Assembly (NCBI GenBank): GCA_023053575.1
Contig: JAKZAP010000016.1
Coordinates: 8,614,046 to 8,678,045 of the forward strand
Source: Branchinecta lynchi
Taxonomy: Eukaryota > Arthropoda > Branchiopoda > Anostraca > Branchinectidae
DNA: 64,000 bases
Direction: 5' to 3'
Shown: piece after piece, positions 49,901 to 55,900 of the stretch
Layout of the letters: every line of letters starts with the position of its first letter
Position numbering within the stretch: position 1 is the first letter of the stretch
Program-made: the position numbers and the translations under genes
Notes under the pieces: generated by a model
Told to the model about the DNA's origin: nothing
Database searches by the model: none
Seen by the model: only the letters and a program-made list of their open reading frames with translations

Positions 49901-52900
49901 AGTAGTTAAACCGCAAATTTGGGAGAAGTAAGGTACGAACTTTTGTCAAAGTTGATATGACGTAGGCTATAAGGTTAACAGACATGCTGAACCCATATTT
50001 GAATTTGGTCTTCTCAAAAGATTACCATTTGCCTTAATCTGTTTCTAAATTTTATTAGTAAAGTGTAAAAGGAGTCTGGCGAAGACAAGGCCCAACTGTC
50101 TGTATCAAATATTAAATTTTTGGGATCCCACAGAAATCTTTGTAGATAAATATTCTTTGAGCCCAAGTTGACTTTGAAACATTTATTCAAACAATGTTCA
50201 CAACGGATACGTCAGGTACGATTCTTCATCAGCGATATTTCGGCCCTTCTTGGCAAGGGTCCCTGGTCAGGCTGTCAACGTCGGGGAAGGAAACAAACCT
50301 GTAATACTCAAATTATTACAGGTTTGTTTCCTTCCCCGACGTTGACCAAGAGGATTGACAGCCTGACGAGGACCCTTGCCAAGAAGGGCCGAAATATCGC
50401 TGATGAACAATCGTAGCTGACGTATCCGTTGTGAACATTGTTTGAATGAAATCTTTGGTCTTGTTCTATCTTTGGTATCATGGGTTTGGCTATAAGAATA
50501 CTATTAAATTTTAGGGTTGTCGACTTTTGGAAAGGCTGGACCTAGAAGAGTGCGTGCAGCTTACAGACGTTACACTACAACATCTCGCTGATGGATGCCC
50601 ACGACTGGAAAAATTGGTGAGAAGCCCGCTTCCCTTTCTTTTAGTGAAATGCTAGTTCAGTCCTTTGCAACCATCCCCGTCACTTCGACTTCCCCTCCCG
50701 CCTTCACTCTGGTTTGTGTTGGGTCTGTAACTTCAGGGCAATTCGAAAGGCTACCTATCACGAGGCAAGTCTACCACGAGCAAAAATTTCTAGACAAATT
50801 TTCGCGAGACAGTTCAGTCATTTGGCAATTTTTCACAAGATAAATTACCGAGAGACAATTTATCACGAGGCAAACCCTGCTCAAGACAAATTTCTGTGAG
50901 ACAAATCCGGCATAAAGGCGTTCTGTAAATTTCAGCGAGGGAATTTTATTTGCTCTATACACACACACATAAAACTAAACTAAAACACAAAGTAGGAAAT
51001 TAAAATGTAAACAGATCAAATGCCGGAGAACCGGGATCGAACTGTGTCGTTGACAATCGCTGAGGGGTTACATATGTTGTTCTTGTAAGCCGTGGAAGTT
51101 AGAGTAAACTTGCCATTACATTCTTCCCCTCGTAGCCTACTGGACAGCCTTTGTCATAGCAACTGTAGTAGCTGCTTTCTGAAGCTGATGAAAACAGAAC
51201 GAACTTGTAGCCACTAGTATGGACTGCAGTCCCTCCTCTTGGAGTTTCACCATTTCTAACTGGATTTCGGTTGACATCCTGTTTCCAAAATCAAAACTGA
51301 CTACTATCCTAACATGCACCCTCTACTATAGATACGGTAGCTCACTCTAAGCTGATTGTCTTAATCCTACTTTTCTTAATCTAGGTTGTCTCGTGGAAGG
51401 GTCTTCTAGTGAATAATGCCTCTCGAAGATTTGTCTAATGGTCTGATTGGCTCGTGCGGATTTGCCTAGTGACACTTGTCAAAAGCCGATTGTCTCGTGA
51501 AAAATTTTCTCGTGATATGCTCCCATTCGAAAACCGAATCCCGAAACCTAAGCCAACAAGGGTCTGGGGTCATTTTGATAAAAAGTAGTGTTATACATAT
51601 AGTACAAAATTTTAGACAAGCGTAGTGGCCCCCTGTCCCCGCGTCTGAATAGTACTTACAATATTTTTGAATGTAGCCAGGCTTCACCTTCCAGATTCCC
51701 AGACTTCCGGGGCTTCCGCATAGTCAAGCCAGCCCTTCCAGATTTTCATGATAATGATGACTGCTGAGTGTGCTGTTCTCCAACATTTCCTAAATGTCCC
51801 CTTTACCTTTCAAATATCTCTTGCATCCCGATCATAGCTGTCAATCATTTTCCCTTTTCTTCCTTCATTTGCATATTTGTTCTATATCTCGAACGGGTTG
51901 CCTCTATGGCACCTTCAAGGCATCCGGAATCTGGGGTGTCCAACACCCCGGACTTCCAGATGTTTTTGGCCTGGCTTCACCTTCCAGATCCGTCTCGACG
52001 AAAACGACTGTCTGGAATCCGGAAGAATGGTGAAGCATGGCTTTAATCATCACTCCTCAGTTTTGGCCGATCACAATTTTCCGGGGTGCAGGTTCTGGGG
52101 TCTGGTTTTAAAGAGAACTGGCCTTGATTGTCGTGGGTATTTTTCACGGGATATATATATATAAATAAATCGTGTTGCCAACGGTTCGAAAAAAAAGGTC
52201 GACCCGAACTGTACCACTGACCGAGAAATTGTACCGTGTCCGAAAATTCACCGAAATATATACATATATATATATACCCCGTGACTTCGACCTCCCCCCC
52301 CCCTCTCCCGCCATCAACCGCCTTCACTCTTGCGTGTGTTGGGTCTGAACCGGTCGCGCGAAAAATGTATCACTGACGGGGAAATTGTACCGTGTCCGGA
52401 AATTTGCCGAAAAATATACATATATATATATATATGTATATAGCCACCATTGGCACACAGAAGTTTCATAAGAGATACCACAAGGATTCGCAGTTTGTTC
52501 AGATAACACTTGGGATGTTGTCTGTTGTGATTTTGCAAACTTATGCATTAAACATTGTGCATAACAAGCATTTCCAAGAAGAGCTGGAAAGCTTCTGCTG
52601 ACTTTTCCGAATCATGACGACAAAGAAAAATATCAGCAGATATTTTTCCAGCTCTTCTGGAAGGCACGACATTTTAACGCGTAATGTTTGAAAAACATAA
52701 AGGCTTAAATCCTAAGTGATATCTGATGAATCTGCGCATCCTTGTTTTATATGTTATGAAACTTCTGACAGTGATAATAAGAACTTAAGATTTAGCTAAT
52801 TGTAGAGAGCGTAGCTTAATTTTGGGGAGCATTGCCTAGGTTCAGGCCAGAGACAAGATTCATCTTTGCTTACGGGGTTAAAACGAAACTTATAGGCCCA

Positions 52901-55900
52901 TGCGCAAAATGGCTTGATCAGCTGTTCAGTTAACCTTTTAAAGTTTAACTGAAAAGCCAACTTATTTTTGTATCAATTAACTGAGTACACTGTAATTATT
53001 TGGATTCTGCTAAGGGACTTCTTTACTTTCCACTATCTGCTCTAGTAGTGACGTTTAGACTATCTACTCTGCCGTCCCCACAACGCTAATTCTACTGTGA
53101 CGCGGAAAATCTGAAATTCAATAAGGACATCAATAAGGATAAAGGCCTTCGTGCAACACTGCTCCCTGCGTGAACACTTATTTTCCGTAAATCGTTTTCA
53201 TCAAGCATACGACATAGACACAAGTGCATAGAGGTATCACAACAGGGAAAATCCACTATGCGAAAATCGATTATTCGTGAACAGCGGTGCAACGAAGTAA
53301 GCATTTCACCTTCAAGCCTGAATTGGTGATGGGCAGCTAGATTGTCTTATCTCAACCCTTTTCGGTTAAACTTTAATATCCTGATTGTATCTTAAAGAGT
53401 CTCTCCCACTGCGAATTGGTCACCGACGACGGAATCCGGATGCTCGGCTCCTCGGCGTGTGCTTCTGAGCGGCTAGAAGTTCTAGAAGTTGACAACTGCC
53501 CGCTCTTAACAGATGGCGCGCTTGAATACCTGGCATCGTGCCACAGTCTGCAGCGCGTTGAGTTGTACGACTGCCAGTTGATCACAAGAGCCGGAATAAG
53601 GAGACTACGGGTGAGTTGAAATGCTGTAGCATTAGCAAGCCGTGCTACTAATGATTATTCATCGGATCTAAAGTACGACGTAAAGAGCGTGTTCCACCCT
53701 TCTAACAATAGTAACTTATAGTTACTATTTTCGTTCCAACCTCGTAAAAAGTTACTACGCTGACCGTTCCAACCTTATCGAAATAGCAAGTAGTAGTAAC
53801 TTTTTGCTTACCATGCTCGGGAGCCTAGTAAGCGTGGTAACTACGAATGTCTGTAACGACCGTAACGGGTTTCGTCGGATGCGCCCGTGGCATGATATTC
53901 TACTGGAAAATAGAAAAATCGTTCCAGCCTTGACGGCAAAAAGCTACACTTGGTGACGTCACGCGTAGTAACTACGGTAAGTAGGGTGGAACACGGTCAA
54001 AATCTCGGCAACAGTAGCTCAGAGGGTGGTAAAAGCTGTATTATCCCCCCACCATGGTGATATAGTTAATCTATCTAAGTCAGTCAGTCACAAACCCCTG
54101 TTTGTTGATACCGTATGCCCAGTGCTGGGTACCCTAACCCAATAAAATGTTGATGTTTTGTGTGGAACTCAGAAGTCAACGAATCAGAATTCCTGTATAG
54201 TGGAGTTTGGTGCAGGATGTCCAATATTAGTCATAAGGTATGCCAAACGCTGTATATACCCAGCGTTTGGCATATGGTATACAAAAATTGAGGATTTATG
54301 GTAGATTGGCCTAAGCGTGTTCCTCCAAAACAAATGAAAAAGACCAGTCCAAAGACTAGCTATTAAAACTGGGCCTGCCGATGTCTTCTTGGTATTATGG
54401 AAGTTGGCAGCCACCCACTCTAAGGAAGAAGGCACCAAAAGTGGGCCCTGGTACGCAACGAATCTCTTCCCAGGGATTTCGTCACCTTTGCTTACAGCTG
54501 TAGGGGTTTGGGTTTAGAAAGGGACATAGTACGCAAGATGCCATCCTGACTATGATCCAATTTATTCACGAATGTCTTGATAAAAAATTGATTCCGGCGA
54601 GTATCTTTTTGGACCTTGAGAAGGCATTCGACACGATTTGTCACGAAATATTGTTATATAAATTAAGCCATGGTGGGATACGAGGACCAGCGCACGATTT
54701 TATCGCATCTTACCTAACAGGTCGATCCCAAGTAACAACTATTAATAAGACAGTTTCGGATCCATGCTTTTTGTCAAATATTGGTGTCCCTCAGGGGACA
54801 GGGTCAGTCAACCACAAACCCCTGATTTTTGGATACCCTATGCCAAATGCTGGATATGTCTAGCGTTTGGCATACCCTATGCCTAACGCTGGGTACTGTA
54901 ACCCAGTAAAATATTGATGATTTGAGTGAAGCTAAGAGATTAACCAATCAGAACTCCTTTCTGTTGAGGTAGGTCAGGGTTAGGTTACCAACAGGTATCC
55001 AGCGTTTGGCATAAGGTATCCAGCGTTAGGCATAGGCTATGCTAAATGCTAGATATACCCAGCGTTTGGCATAGGGTATCCAAAAATCAGGGATTTGTGG
55101 TAGACTGGACAGGGTCGTCCGTAAACATTAAGCCCTGTTCACAAGCATGCCTAGCCAAGCACCAATGCCTAGGTACGTGCATAGCATCACCGTTCTCATC
55201 CAGGCCTTGGCACAGATTTTGGGCCAGGCACGGAGTTCCAGGATCTAGAACTTGGTGCCTGGCCAAGCTTGGGCACATGCCTTTAGGCCTCTGTGCTTGG
55301 CTAGGCATGCTTGTGTCGCGGCTTTTACACTCCTGCTGCCGAATAATTTCGTAGGATTCGATATCCATTCAAAATCTTTAATGTAGTGTTTACCGGACCT
55401 GACAAGGCAGTAGGCCTTACTAGTCTAATATTTATTGCTACTCGTTTTTCTTGCGTCACAAGACGTCTCACTTCTCTGGGGCAACACTATCGTTATTGCT
55501 GTCACTTCTGACTGATTGATGGGATTACGGAGAAAACGGGTATAGAACGAAGAGTCCTTGATCAAGTTGATTGGCAGTGCAAGAAGACATGCTGTTTTGT
55601 ATATAGCAGTGGACATAGAAACTTATAGCCAAAATATTGATCACGACTGGAAAACCCTCTTTGTTTAGTTTTATGGTAAAAGTTATACTGTGTATTTTGT
55701 AAGTTATTCTCTTTCGTGTTTTCCTTTCTTTTTCTTTTCCTTGTTATTTACTCCGTCTTTGTGCCTTGTGTTTATTTTGACGGGTCATAAATAAAATCAT
55801 CATCGTCGTCATATTGTGTTGCGAGAGAAACACTTAGGTTTTGTCGTATTTTTATGGCACTTACAGGTCCGCTCAAGTGCCATATACCGATCACTGTTCG

